From positions 2,418,001 through 2,482,000 of the forward strand of contig JAVLRN010000009.1 of the NCBI GenBank assembly GCA_032821775.1: DNA of 64,000 nucleotides. The letters are read 5' to 3'. Below, one piece after another: positions 11,065 through 22,644 of the stretch; within the stretch, counting starts at the first letter, position 1; every line of letters begins with the position of its first letter. A program made the position numbers and the translations under genes. Under the pieces are notes generated by a model that did not search any database, was not told the DNA's origin, and worked only from the letters and a program-made list of their open reading frames with translations. Origin of the DNA: Sanguinoderma infundibulare. Its lineage: Eukaryota; Basidiomycota; Agaricomycetes; Polyporales; Polyporaceae.

Positions 11065-13130
11065 CTAATGACAGTTGTTGTAAGCGGCGGGAGTGATGAG
11101 GAACGCGGCGGTGTCGTGCGGGTCGATCGTGGTCGAAAAGCTCGTGTCGAACGTGCCGCGATCCTCGCCCGTCCACATGTCGTGCACCACAAACTTCGAA
11201 CCGAGCTTCGAACCACACTCGAGGCCGGGGACATCCTGAAAACTGAACATCTTCGTCGCTGCCGCAGAGTCCATGTTGATGATGAAGACGTGCGTCCCCT
11301 TCGACGACTGCCCGGCGTAGTACTCTGGCGGCGAGGTGGTCGGGTTCCCGATGTAGGGAGTGAAGGGCTTGGCTGGGGTGCCGACAATGGGGTCCTGGTT
11401 GAACGCGAGCAGTTCGGCGTTCTTGACGATGGCCAGCTGGGCGGCGTTCAAGAGGGCGAGCTTCGGGATGGGATGTAAGTGTAAGGCGAAACGATCAGAT
11501 GTGAGATGGATGGATGAGATGTGGGATGTATGGGGCGACGCTTACGTTGGTGCTGAGAAGGAGAGGGCTCTTGAGGAATGCCCACGCCGCGAAGCACGTC
11601 CGCTGCTCCTGGACGGTCAAGTCTCCGTTTCCGATCTGGATCATGTCCCTATATACGCGCATTACCTTATTGTGGGGACAACAACACTTCGATGCACTCA
11701 CATGTCATTGTGGGCGTAGAAGTCGACCGAGTTGAGGTACTGGACGTTCGAGGCGATGGTGCTAATGATGGAGCTCCAGGACGGGCTCACGTCGCCAGTT
11801 ATGCGCCACGAGTGTGCCTATGGCCGTCACCGGTATCTCAGTGCTCAGTGGAGATTGGGGTAGCAGAACGTGGGAGGGACGCACGACGCGAGCGCCCCAT
11901 TCCGATACGTTTGCTCCTCCCCCGGTATGGATACTGAAGAGGAACGGTCGGCCGGTTCCGTTCAACGCGCCGCTGTCCACAAATCCACACCGTCAGCATA
12001 CATGGGAGCTAGCCAAATCGGCGGGACGTACCCAATTTGACGGTAGCGAATAGCAGTGTTTGAGTGGCTATCATGGAATCCGATTTTCTGGGCAAAGATG
12101 GTATGCAGATACGAGGGGAGGCACATACTACCAGTCTCCACCGGGCGGGTTCTGTCAAAATGTGAGGATTCGGATTGGTTAGCCGTGATTAGAAACGATG
12201 TGCGCACTGGAGAGTCGGTCCAGTTTGCCGGAACGTAACCATTATCTGTCCTGGAGGTCAATACTGTACCCTACGCGCCGTCGAACGTGACATCAAATGG
12301 ACGCACTGTACTTGATGTCTAGGAGGTCAGAATGGATTCGATTAGCTCGCACTTGGAGTCCCGGGGTAAACGCGGCGACTCCGGCTGGACAGAACTCACA
12401 GTCGAGGCCCCACTCGGCGAAAGTGTCAGTATCCAGCACTTCGTTTCCGAGAGAACCAGGGAAACAGCCATCACAAGTGGCTCCGGCATCGGCGAGTATT
12501 CCCAATTTGAGGCCGACGCCGTGCACTTGGTCGGCGAGGTAGCCAATTCCGTTCGGGAACTTGCTCGGGTCGGGCACGAGCTGATTCGTGGATTCGTTTC
12601 TAACCGTGAGCGCCCAGCTTCCCTATAAGTATGATGCGGTTTGGCGTTAACATACAAGGTTTTAGAGGGGGGGAGCACATACGTCGTCAATGATGATGTA
12701 CTGGTAGCCTGCATCGGCAAGCCCAAGTGAGATAATATGGTTTGCGGCGTCCAGGACGTTGGCTTCATTGCTATCTACGTAGGAGCGACTGTTAGGTCAG
12801 GTACATGGAGATGATGTGCGGGAGCATACGCACTGTAGATATAGGCATACCAGGAGTTCCAGCTATTTAGACTTCAGTCAGCTTCCCGCGTTTCACAAGT
12901 CGAACGAAGGGACTGCCTCACCCGAGGGCAGGAAGCCTTCCCACGTTAGGGGATGGACCGATGGTCGGAACTCTCGGAACTGAACCCGGAGTGTCCGTGA
13001 GAGCAGGGTCCGGGGAGGCTAAAGAGGCCATGGTAGGAGTCGCAGGGCTCGGCAGCGTGGAATGGGTGGTTACAGAGGCAAGAAGCCGTCCGAGGAAGTG
13101 AGAAAGAAGAGGTTGTTGAAAGATATACAT
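11065..13130 (-). CDS. GH27 alpha-galactosidase-like gene, copy A
   Basis: GH27 enzymes hydrolyse terminal alpha-galactose from plant galactomannans and raffinose sugars outside the cell. Exons read rightmost first: 13130-12922 (MYIFQQPL to LPALG), 12862-12834 (WNSWYAYIY), 12774-12683 (EANVLDAANHI to YIIIDD), 12622-12400 (ending FAEWGLD), a 12-nt exon 12318-12307 (YIKY), then 12245 onward (NGYVPANWTDS), and several more to the C-terminal beta-sandwich that ends at 11065. The acid/base motif WRITGD and HNDMDMIQIGNG are present. Two doubts remain. The residue after YIKY reads Asn because exon 5 ends in A, where GH27 enzymes have the nucleophile Asp. The join near 12130 (after PPGGDW) did not resolve cleanly. 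The N-terminus is a weak signal peptide. It may be inactive. Confidence 0.78.
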
Positions 13131-13837
13131 GACGAAAGTTTTCTCAAAGCCGATCTTGCACAAGCCGAGGAAAGGAATGGGGGGCCTGAGGTCCACCGAG
13201 CAAGTAGAGGTGACTTTTAAGTCATCCAGTCCGCCTGCGCTGGTCCACGATTGAGATAGGTGCTCCCTACAAGATGACATGGAATATGACACAGACATCC
13301 GTCTATCGGCACAACTGAACGGCAGTTAGCTAGAAGTGGCACCGCACCATGAGCACACATAATAACCTACGTCGTAACGGTGTCTTCCCTTCGATGGGCC
13401 CCTAGGGATGAATTTGGGACTGATTAATCTGGAATTACAGCAGATGACTTGGAGAAGCGCTGCCAATTGCCATAGAAAGCAGTCGACGATCACAGTCGAA
13501 GGATTCGGCATCGGAATCAGGAAACGGAGGCGGGATTAGGTTTTGCGAGATGCTCGCGTGTCTGCCGGTGTTTCAAATTAGCCGCAATTGTCAGAGACTG
13601 ATTCGCATGCTACTCACAAGCGGTACTATAGAACGGAAACCTATGTCACTTTCTTGGAGCAAGATACGGCAACATTGCCACAGATTAGACAGGGCACCAC
13701 CTTCGACGGTGGATCCTCTCGAGCAGCCCATCGGCAGTTCCTGTGACTGCATGTCAGCTGTAGACTCGATGACCTTAGCTCCTTGGGCTCACCAAACCGG
13801 TCGAGTTGATTGGCAGGGGTTACGTGAGCAACGGCAA
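13131..13837. repeat. Upstream block shared by the three alpha-galactosidase copies
   Basis: This stretch is similar to sequence directly upstream of copies B (27195-28163) and C (33188-34302). Shared landmarks are the region around the start codon, a GTGACTTTTAAGTCATCCAGTC segment, and a segment that ends in GCTCACCAA with GTTGATTGGCAG. It shows that the paralogues arose by duplicating gene plus promoter. In copy A the block is cut by element T1, and its continuation is visible at 15836-15905. No gene is seen inside. Confidence 0.6.
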
Positions 13838-15835
13838 CATCAGTAAACCCGGAAATTGCTTACGTGCTTAACGTGCTTAACGGCCGCCCGTAAGCACGTA
13901 AGCATGGTAAGCACTGTTAAGCACCGTTAAGTGCGTAAGCGCGTTAAGGCAGCTCTGCCCAATCCATTCCGAACTACTAGTACACAGTTTCTACGTGGAT
14001 CACAAAGCATAACGTGTTGACGAAGAATCATTTCACATTCACCCAGTTCACTATTTCCACAAGGGGGCTCGGTGATAAAGCACCTCTGCACAGCCGACAC
14101 TCCCCACGCGTAAATATGTGTAGTGTACACCTGCCCCAATGAGATCTCGGTCACCAGACAGGTGCCGGAGTTTCCGGCGGGCATCGGATGCCGCGTCCCG
14201 TGCATCGTGCGAGTCAACGAAGAGGTTTGATGATGAGGAGAGGACCACGACGATCTCCGCGCGAGCGGGCGGTGGCTCGAGCGGGAATGCAGCAATCTTG
14301 CGACCGAGAGGCATGAGCGTCTTGCGGTAGGGTTTTGAGAGCAAAGCATATTGATTCGTGGTCGGGCTTGTCCATGAACTCGAGGTCTTCGAGATATTGA
14401 GAGAGCTGCAGGATACTCGAGGAAAGCGTGCATCGGCGCATCTCCAGTTCAACGGTAATAGGGAGGGCGTTGAATGCGTCTTCTGATAGGAAGCAGAGTG
14501 CCCGAGGAGAGCATAGAATCAAAAGTATTAGGGGAAGCTGTGCTCGGTGAGAGCATCAAGGTCTTCAAGTGGCTGCGCGCCGGCCCTAAACGTAAACATG
14601 GGCGCTAGCCGAGAGCAGTTGGTTCCGTCGTCGTCGCCAGGCCGTCACTCTCCTCCTCACCCCATGGTCGTCCTCATCATGCTTCTTCCTAGACGAGAAT
14701 TGGATGACCCCCCGAAGCTTGCCTGGGCCATTCTCATTAATTTCGAGTCTTTGGCATTTCTCTGAACTTGGTGCACATCGTACTGCCTGCTCGGCTGCGC
14801 ACTGGGGCTCTGTGTGTAGATAGACCAAGAATGCCTGCGCGTGCGAATCCCGCGTAACCTCTTGGAGTAGTGTTGATGAGCTCATTGGCGAATTCTTTCC
14901 CCGCTCCTCCTCATCGAGGCATGCGGATTCCGTCCCCGCAAAGCACCACTCGGCAACGCAGCGCTCCAGGTGCTGCGCAAGCTCTGTCTCCGACTCATGG
15001 AAGCTCTCCCTTTGCCATGTTGGGCCTGGGCCCACTCATCCCCATCCCGAAGCACAATGTCCGCTCGAACAACAATCTCCTTTGTCCTTCTCCCATTCCT
15101 CCAGAGCATCGCAGGAAGGGCTGGTTCAACCGCCGAGGGTGAGTGTTTCAGTCGCTGCGTGCTCATCGATGCACGTCAACTTAACTCTTGTGTTCTATCC
15201 AGCGATCAGCTGTGGGCAACGAGCGGTTCACAGTTCCAGCCTCGGGGCAGGAGTTACCACCAGACCTTGCCGTGAGTGTTATCGTCGTGTTCTATCCCCG
15301 CTGCAGCGTCGAACATCACCCTCCTCGCTCTCGTCCCCGCGTAGCACTACCCCGAACCTAACACCGACTGGATGAACGAGGCAGGCGTGCGCATTTGACA
15401 TGCAGCGCCGACTAATTCCCAAGCTCCCCCCGCGCTCCGCGCTCAAGCGTCGGACATCGTAAACCATAGATCTTTAACTGTCTGACAATTTATACCCCAC
15501 TGACTCCATTATTACCATATTTCGATCACTCAGAGGTGCCTAATTCCCCTCGGTTTAAACTCGTCTCTCTACGTGTGGATACCCAATATATATCGTCTGC
15601 TTCCATCCTCCCACTGCAGTGTGCGCCGTACTTAACATGCTTAATGTGCTTAACATGCTTAACATGCTTAATGAGCTTAACGCGGCGCGACCTGTGGAAT
15701 TGCAGGTCTGCTTAACAGCCAAAACGGCCATGCTTACGGCTTACGTGCTTACCATGCTTAACGGCTGCTTAACGTGCTTAACGGTGCTTAACGGCCCCGT
15801 TAAGCACCGTTAAGCAATTTCCCGAAGTACTGATG
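13838..15835. mobile_element. TIR element T1 with GTTAAGCAC subterminal repeats
   Basis: The two ends are inverted copies: CATCAGTA, a 4-base gap, then GGAAATTGCTTA at left; the mirror image ends at 15835. Inside both ends are dense short repeats of GTTAAGCAC and CTTAACG (13851-13950 and 15630-15815), the kind of subterminal array that transposases bind. The flanks resume the alpha-galactosidase upstream block on both sides with a possible 2-bp (AA) duplication. The interior shows no transposase. It holds fragments on the minus strand that look like pieces of real proteins (about 14520-14050 and 15170-14760), neither of which I can name. A non-autonomous element is the likely reading. Confidence 0.58.
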
Positions 15836-15905
15836 AAGTGCATCAACGTCTGCATTGCACGATATGCCAGTCAAGGCGATGGAAGTCATACTCCCCCAAA
15901 ACCAG

Positions 15906-16346
15906 AACAGGTTACATGGGAATCATTCCCCACCTTGCATCAGCAAAAAGGCGACAGCGATGGAGGGCCCGGCCACAAATCCACATGATAGCCGGGCCGG
16001 GCTGCAGTATGGAGGGGTTATACATACCTCTGCCTTGCCAGGCGAATGGTATGTGTATGTCGCCTGGATAGGCCATGTATCCATACCCTTACGTGGAGAG
16101 GCGATAGTATGCATACCTTATCCAGGACATGCAAATCTCGGGCGTATATGTTGGGGACACATGTTCACAGAGGTGAGGCGCATTAATTAGCAAGCAAACT
16201 GGACATTTTCATCATGTATAGTACAAGCCATCGAGTGGATATAGGTCAAAAATTCGTTTTGCAAAGCAATAGATCACGTGGTGCGAGGTGTGGTGCAAGG
16301 ACACAATGGTGGGCAATCACAATCATGCGCAAGACACGGGGCGTAC
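15906..16346. other. Non-coding stretch, nothing recognised
   Basis: No gene is supported here. The stretch has several GTATCC and CCATACCC-type short motifs, also seen around 18050-18130, which hints at a shared repeat, but no boundaries can be drawn. Confidence 0.3.
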
Positions 16347-16590
16347 CATCTCATTGCGCTCGAACAGGACGACGCAGCCTCCCTTGTCACCGGTGGCAAG
16401 GTAGTTGCCTATCGAGTCGAACTCGACGGTTGAGATGATGTCGGCTGCGAGGCAGGTCACATGAGAGCTTAGCCAGTCGTGGAGTGACTGGCCTAGGGGA
16501 TGCGCCGTACCTTCGGTGATATCCTCAACCTCGTCCTTGTCGCCGAAGCATTGGACAAACCACCATCTGCCTGAACTGGATGCGTCCTGA
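16347..16590 (-). pseudogene. Fragment of PP2A regulatory subunit B55 (two exons)
   Basis: Two adjacent exons read like the N-terminus of the B55/Cdc55 WD40 subunit of protein phosphatase 2A. The upstream one (ending 16511) has [18 protein letters not shown]. The next (16444-16347) has [20 protein letters not shown] and ends VVLFERNEM. Their donor and acceptor sites are intact and keep the frame. None of the remaining WD repeats follow downstream on the minus strand, so this is a displaced gene fragment rather than a gene. It sits between T1 and E1, among other captured or duplicated pieces. Confidence 0.75.
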
Positions 16591-18252
16591 TCCAGGATCG
16601 AGTAGGCCGGGTATAGTACGATGGAGAGTGTGGGGTGAAGTGGTTGGGGGGCACGAGTGCGGTGCTAGCAGGCAGGGATCCTCTGGTGGACACGGGGTCG
16701 AGAAATAGTGAGTCGAGCAGATGTCCGTGGACGGGTTCGAGTCGTCTGATCGCGATCACGTGATTTCTGGGACACTTGATCGTTCGGACGTCCGATGCTT
16801 CTCAATGCACACACCTTGCCCTTCTACTCCCATCTCCCTCCCCGAGCCATCTTCAACTCCCGCATCCACAACTCATGCTGTCCTGATGCTTTAGGCCTCT
16901 CATACCTTCCACAAGCAACGTCCGTTGTCTCCAAATCGAACATGGCGAGGTTCTCGACAAGCACTGGTAGCAATTTTTGCCCTACCGAGCAGCTCATCGG
17001 TGGCGGTACGGAGGGGAGAAAGAAGGTGAGTAGTGGTGCATCAGTTGCATATATGTGGTCTTGCAGTGTATTGTATGGTTGATGAACAGAGGTTTTACAG
17101 CGCATATACCCCACCATGAGGTTCAACTGGACCCTTGTGCCCTCTGGCCAGGGGACTCAGACGCTCCTTCAAGGGGATCGCAAGCCAGTCTCACCGGACG
17201 CTCAGCCGAGCTTCCTCGACCTCGACCGTCAGGTGCGATTGTGGCAGACGTCGGAGCAGCAGAGCTTGGGCAGCAAGTGGAGTATTCTGGACACGGACAT
17301 GTATGACTACGGTGAGTGGGGCTTGGACGCATTGGCGGCCGGTGAGGAAGGGGAGCATGGCGACTCTCCGGAACGTTTGTCATCGCCCACTGTGCTCTCC
17401 CCACCTTCCGAGGCTGCATCGAGCGACGGAGGTGGCACTCTTCACCCCTTGTCTGCAGTCTTGAAGGGCGCTGCTTCTGGGTGTGCCCCTGAGTGTTGGT
17501 TATCCGAAGAGGACTGGCACACAGGGGGTGGCGCTGACCCCGATCTGGTGTCTTTGTTCGACAGATCCTCGCTGACGTGCTGGACTTGGACGCAAAGGCG
17601 GCCTTAGCGACGAGCAAGTTGCAGACAAGGACAGTAACGGTGACTCGAGCCTCACAGAGAACCGCAACGTCCACCACTGGTAAGCTCCCAGTCTACTCAT
17701 GCTCAGAACGATAGTAGCTGTAAATGACACATATACTCAATAGCAGGATGCTGGCAGAGATGACAGTGACGATTGGAGTGTTTGAGGCTGGGTGGTCAAA
17801 CCAGGTTTGTGCTCACCATGTTTGAGTTGCATGGTCCCAAGCACCCTCTGTTATTCTCTGCTTTCATGCCCTCCTTGTCTCCCATCATTACTACCTGGTG
17901 GATCCCCTCTGTATGCGGGCATTGTGACAATATATTTGTTACTATCCTCTAATGTGTGTTCCACAGTCGCAAATAAGTGTGGATTGATCAGAGCTGAATG
18001 GGAGAATTTTTATTGGTTCACACAGGTTTGCATACATTTGCCTGTCCATGCAGGGTATCCATACCCTACCTTGCCGTGCATACCACTACCTGGACCGGTC
18101 ACGTATCCATCCCGATGTGGCGTTATGGAGGGACCTGTGACAGCATCAATTTGATCAGTGTTCGTGTGGAATCCTTTGCCATGGAAGCAATCTCTTGCAA
18201 TGGTGGGTACAGATTCCATCCGGTATCCATCGAGGCGGGCACTTTTGATGAT
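16591..18252. other. Unassigned region with possible gene fragments
   Basis: Open frames on the plus strand at 16941-17022 (MARFSTSTGSNF) and 17116-17607 (MRFNWTLVPSGQGTQ) are long for chance and have plausible donors. I recognise no family and could not chain exons into a gene. Given the neighbourhood of displaced fragments they may be gene pieces. The rest (17700-18250) shows nothing definite. Confidence 0.3.
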
Positions 18253-18679
18253 GCAGAATGTGGGAGGAATGCACGACACGAGCGCCCCATTCCCATATGT
18301 TTGCTGCTCCACCATCCTCTGGAAAAACCTCCCCAGGCTAATTTGGTGGAAATACAACTAAAAAGTAGGAATTAATTCTAAATAAGAAGCAATAGTGAGT
18401 TAGGGAACATTAGCCTAACTGCTCCCTAAGATTAGGGAGGTCCCCTTTTTTGTTAGGGATAAAGTGGCTACAGTAGTGCTACTTTATCCCTAATGTAGTG
18501 CTAATTTACCCCTAATCCTTCCTAATTGTTCCTAATGCAGGAATACAGGTTCAGTATCTCAGAGATTTGCTGGGCTGTCCAGAACTTGTGCACACCATGT
18601 AGAAGATAGACATGATAAATGTATATTGAGCATAACTTATACATTGCAGTAGCTAAGTTCAATGTTCAAAGAGAAGTAT

Positions 18680-20035
18680 CCAATGCCCTGATCAGCGAAG
18701 AGAGGGCTCTTGACAAACATAGGGACAACAATCCCCTTCTCACCATTGAGTGCAAGGAGCAGGTCACCAGTGAAGCGAGCACCCTCCTTGGCCTGGACAA
18801 CCTTGTCACCGCCAAACTGGATGTGGTGCACAAGCTTCTTGCCATGCGGGGTCTGAGAAAGGAGAGGGATGATGGTCGCACCTGAGTGACCACCAACGAC
18901 GATGACGGGGACGTTCCTGGGGTCAGCACCAGTGATGCCGGTGAGGAAGCGCTGGGCAGACGACATCAAGGGTGGTGGATGTAAGCGGGGTCATAAACGC
19001 CGGCGTTCTCGAAGACTGCAGAGACAATGGGGACGGTGGAGTTGACAGGGTTGAAGATGACGAGGACGTGGGCCTTGGGGGACACGCGGGCGATGGCAGC
19101 ACCGAGGTCACAGACAATAGATGCATTGATGTTGAAGAGGTCGTCACGAGGCATCTGCACGATGGTGCTCAGAGTTAGAACGGGATAGGAAGAGAAGAAG
19201 GGCCCAAAGCGAGTCTTACACTGGGCTAGACGAAGAGAGGCCGAGGGTCAGCAATCAAAACTGTAGTTGGCAGGTGGGAAGCACGCATACCTTACGGGGG
19301 ACACCAGCGGGGATGATGACGACATCAGTGCCCTCGAGAGCTTGGTCGAGCTTATCGGTGGGGTAACAGTTGATCATGAATGAGATGGGGTGAGGTTACA
19401 CGTATTCAGGCAGGAGAAGGAGGAATCGCACCTCGCCCTTGCTCAGTAGAGACGGATAGGTTTGCCCATTGTCGACTTGATGTGGAGCGACTTGACATTC
19501 TGCCAGTTCTTCTTGAGCAGCAACACGAGGAAGTTGATGCCTGTGGACGATGTCAGCGTATAGCAGACGGCAGGACAGGGAGTGACATGTACTCAGCATG
19601 ACATTCGCAAGGACCTGGTCGTCAGACATCTGGATGTGTCCAACAGCGATGCCCAAACAAAGCACCTTCTTGAGCTGGAACTTGATCATCGAACGCACCT
19701 CAGTGATCTTGTTCTGCAGGTCCTCTGCGTGCGAGGCGGGTGTAGGGAACTTGCTGGCTGCAAGCACAAATGGAACGCGCCTCAGCACCCTCAACGCGCG
19801 AACTGAAGAGACGCCAACGTACCCTTGGAAAGACCGGGACCGAGCAGACAGGGCATCTGCTTGATGAGGGCCTCGGAGGCCAGGAAAGCGTCGTACTGCT
19901 TGGCGAGCTTCTTGACAAGCTCACCAATTCCTCCACCCACGCCGAGGATCGCGATCTTGGACCGGCGTGTGGCCTAGGAGGAGAACTGGCGGGTCTGAGA
20001 AGAGAGGGATGGGCGGTGGCACGGAAGAACATGGC
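18680..20035 (-). pseudogene. Malate dehydrogenase fragments in E1, with uL1 embedded
   Basis: The minus strand shows mitochondrial-type malate dehydrogenase in order: a start near 20035 (MFFRATAH), then [13 protein letters not shown] (NAD-binding glycine loop) at about 19960, CYPTDKLDQALEGTDVVIIP at about 19350, [14 protein letters not shown] and [12 protein letters not shown] (19160-18966), [20 protein letters not shown] (about 18890), and SPLFADQGI near 18690. Breaks: an in-frame stop and frameshift in the targeting region, a frameshift near 18970, and replacement of the segment between the glycine loop and the KGEV exon by ribosomal protein uL1. Intron boundaries persist, so the source was genomic DNA rather than mRNA. 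Confidence 0.82.
19442..19930 (-). pseudogene. Ribosomal protein uL1 (L10a) 3' exons captured in E1
   Basis: Reads [19 protein letters not shown] and LLGPGLSKG near 19930-19825, then FPTPASHAEDLQNKITEVRS and IKFQLKKVLCLGIAVGHIQM to LANVML (19760-19585), then [20 protein letters not shown], ending GKPIRLY and a stop at 19442-19444. This is the C-terminal half of the eukaryotic 60S protein L10a with its own introns and stop codon. It is spliced into the malate dehydrogenase fragment: the glycine-loop codon GGIGE runs straight into LVKKLAKQ in frame, forming a chimeric reading frame. Confidence 0.85.
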
Positions 20036-20131
20036 AGACGTTGTCGTTGTCGTCAGATGGTGAGGAGGGTGGGATGCCTCGGGCATGGATGCACTCGAGA
20101 GGAGAGAGACGACATGGCGAGTGGGAGGAAA

Positions 20132-20207
20132 GTTGGAAGTGTTAGACGCTCGATTCGGTGGCACGTCGCCTGTGGCGCCACTGAATCGAGCGTCTAACAC
20201 TTCCAAC
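20132..20207. repeat. Hairpin in E1 (31-bp arms, 14-nt loop)
   Basis: Left arm 20132-20162 and right arm 20177-20207 are inverted copies (one mismatch) containing GTGTTAGACGCTCGATTC. The loop at 20163-20176 is ACGTCGCCTGTGGC. Weaker pairing continues outside the arms (GAGAG and GACGA-type blocks). It separates the malate dehydrogenase block from the TATA-binding protein block. The same hairpin occurs in E2 with the loop reverse-complemented. Confidence 0.85.
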
Positions 20208-20278
20208 TCTCCTCGTCTCTCTTCCCACCCGCCCCGTCGCCATCCTCGTCCGATCGTCTTTAGAATCCCCCGCAGCCT

Positions 20279-20692
20279 GTCCTGCGTCATCTCTCCACTG
20301 CATATCCACGACCCGAAGACGACTGCGCTCATTTACGGGCAAGATGGTTGTGACGGGCGCAAAGTCCGAGGACGACTCGCGGCTTGCTTCGTGCAAGTCT
20401 AGAAGCTCGGGTTCGACGCAAAATTCTCCGAGTTCAAGATCCAGAACATCTTTGGCTCGTGCGACGTCAAGTTCCCTATTCGTCTCGAGGGTCTAGCATA
20501 CAGCCACGGACAGTTCAGTTCATATGAGCCTGAGGTGCGTTTGGTGACCCTTTCACGTCTGCTGTCATCATTGCTAAGTGAGCATCCTTTGAGCTTCTCC
20601 CTGGTTTGATCTACCGCATGATCAAGCCGAAGGTCGTACTTCTGATCTTCGTGTCCGGCAAGATTGTGTTGACTGGCGCAAAGGTAAGTTCT
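20279..20692 (+). pseudogene. TATA-binding protein fragment captured in E1
   Basis: The plus strand reads HDPKTTALI, then in another frame GKMVVTGAKSEDDSRLASCK, then [16 protein letters not shown] and [20 protein letters not shown], and after an intron [20 protein letters not shown] to VLTGAK. These are the two direct repeats of the TBP saddle, which normally binds TATA boxes in the nucleus. A frameshift after TTALI and a lost segment before KLGFD break the gene. The 5' and 3' ends are absent. Confidence 0.85.
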
Positions 20693-22644
20693 CATCCCAC
20701 CTTATGCCATTTGTCTTCTCCGGATGCAGCAGCTCCTTCCCTCTCAGCAGTCCATCCCCGAGGGCCCATCCATCAACGCTTCCTCTCTGTCGTTGCCCGC
20801 GACGTCCGATTGCCCTTCCTCGCTCTTCATGTCCTCCGCTGCTGTCTACTCGCCCTGACGCCTTCCTTCTCCATGGACCATCCCCGAGGGCCAGTCACCC
20901 GCTGCATATCCACAATGTGCGACCATCTGCAGGCAGCGGGACAACATGATGCGCAGGAGGGGGGTGACAGCGAGGCTGTGGAGGACGAAGAGGACGATAA
21001 TGAGGAGGATCGGGCGCAGGCGTGGGCGGAGATCATATGGTGGTGAGTATTTACATTCAGTCCCCTCGCCCTTGCTCTCCATCATCTGCCCGCCACCACT
21101 CCTTCCCTGAGGGCCATCAGCTGTGGCGTCCTCGTCGCCGTCGCCCTGTCCTTTTGACATTCCCGCCTGCCACCTCAGCAGACCTCTATCCGAGCAACCA
21201 TCTCAACATCCATCAATGTCTCCCCACCCCGCAGAGGACCACGCAGGTGCCGGCTGGATCCCTCGTGTGCGCAGCATGATCCAGCTCCCTTCTGTCGACA
21301 ACTACAACTTTAAACCCGCACAGGGCTACTTCGCTTACCCTCCGCTGCACTGTGCTCATTCTCCCTCCTCCCCCCTTGCCTTGCGCGTAGAAGTGTCAGC
21401 TTGTGTTCTTCTTTATCTCAATATGTGTGATCTATGCATGTTGTAGTTCATGTTTGTTGCTGTCATTACATATTGTGGTTTATGATGCCATTCCTCACTG
21501 TTGTTTGTGCTGTAAATAATGCAGAATGTGATGTCAACACACCCAATCATACCAGAGTGTTTTGATTGTCCCAATACATGAAAATAGGTCTGAAGTAGTG
21601 CAAAAGTAGTACTAAGTAGTACAACTGCTGTTCCTCTCTGAGATGATAGTGCATATTATTACAATTATAAAGATGTCCCTGCATGTTAGTACAATGTTAG
21701 TACTCAGATGGCCGAATTAGATCAAATTAGATTGATAGTAGCTCCATTAGATCATATTTGTACTAAATGCATTGAATTAGCTTGGGAGGGTTTTCCTGAT
21801 GTCATTGACATTGAAGAGGAACGGTCGACCGGTTCCATTCAACGCAGCGCTGTCATAAATCCACACCGTCAGGATATATGGGAGCTAGCCAAATCGGCGG
21901 GACGTACCCAATTTGACGGTAGTGAATAGCAGTGTTTGAGTTGCTATCACGAAACTCAAGTCTCTAGCCAACGATGGTATGCGAATAAGAAGGGACCCAC
22001 ATACTACCAGTCTCCACCGGGAGGGCTCTGTGACAAGGTCAGGATCCAGATTGATTGACCATGATTAGAAAAGATGTGCACACTGAAGAGTCGGTCCAGT
22101 TTGCCGGAACGGTGCCATCATCTGTTTTGGACGTCAATACCGTGGTCCTATGCGCGCCGTACGAGGTGACATGAAATTCACGCACTGTACTTGAGGTCTG
22201 GGAAGCCAGAATGATTCGATTAGCTCGCACTTAGAGTCCAGGGGTAAATGTGGCAGCAGCTGGACAGACTCACAGTCGAGGCCCCACTCGGCGAAAGTAT
22301 CAGCATCCAGCACTTCGACTCTAGAAAAACCTCCCCAGGCTAATTTGGTGGAAATACAACTAAAAAGTGAGAATTAGATCTAAATTAGAGGCATTAGTGA
22401 CATTAGTGACATTAGCTCTAGTTTAGACAGGTTACCCCATCTCATAGCAGGTATTAGGGATAAAGTAGCACTATAGTAGTGCTACTGTAGTGCTACTTTA
22501 GCCCTAATTCCTCCTAACAGTTGCTACACTACAGGTTCAGTATCTCAGAGATTTGCTGGCTGTCCAGAACTTGCACACACCACATAGGAGATAGACATGA
22601 AAAGTATATATTGAGTCTAACTAATACATTGGTGTAGCTAAGTT

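Larger units (their letters stand above)
18316..21802. mobile_element. Pack-type TIR element E1 carrying host-gene fragments
   Basis: The element begins CCTCTGGAAAAACCTCCCC and ends in the inverted form GGGAGGGTTTTCCTGATGT. It is flanked by CAT at 18313-18315 and 21803-21805. Its first ~330 bp match the long terminal repeat of E2 (including GGTTCAGTATCTCAGAGATT). Only about 30 bp of inverted repeat are seen at the right end. It holds pieces of malate dehydrogenase, ribosomal protein uL1/L10a and TATA-binding protein, separated by a hairpin (20132-20207). No transposase is seen, so it is non-autonomous. The 20700-21450 interior has one coding-looking segment (IQLPSVDNYNFKPAQGYF) I cannot assign. 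It lies inside alpha-galactosidase copy B. Confidence 0.78.

Noticed and set aside
15630..15815. CTTAACG-type repeats as a CRISPR-like array
   Set aside because: The genome is eukaryotic, the units are under 10 bases and irregular, and they mirror the other end of T1, so they are transposon subterminal repeats.
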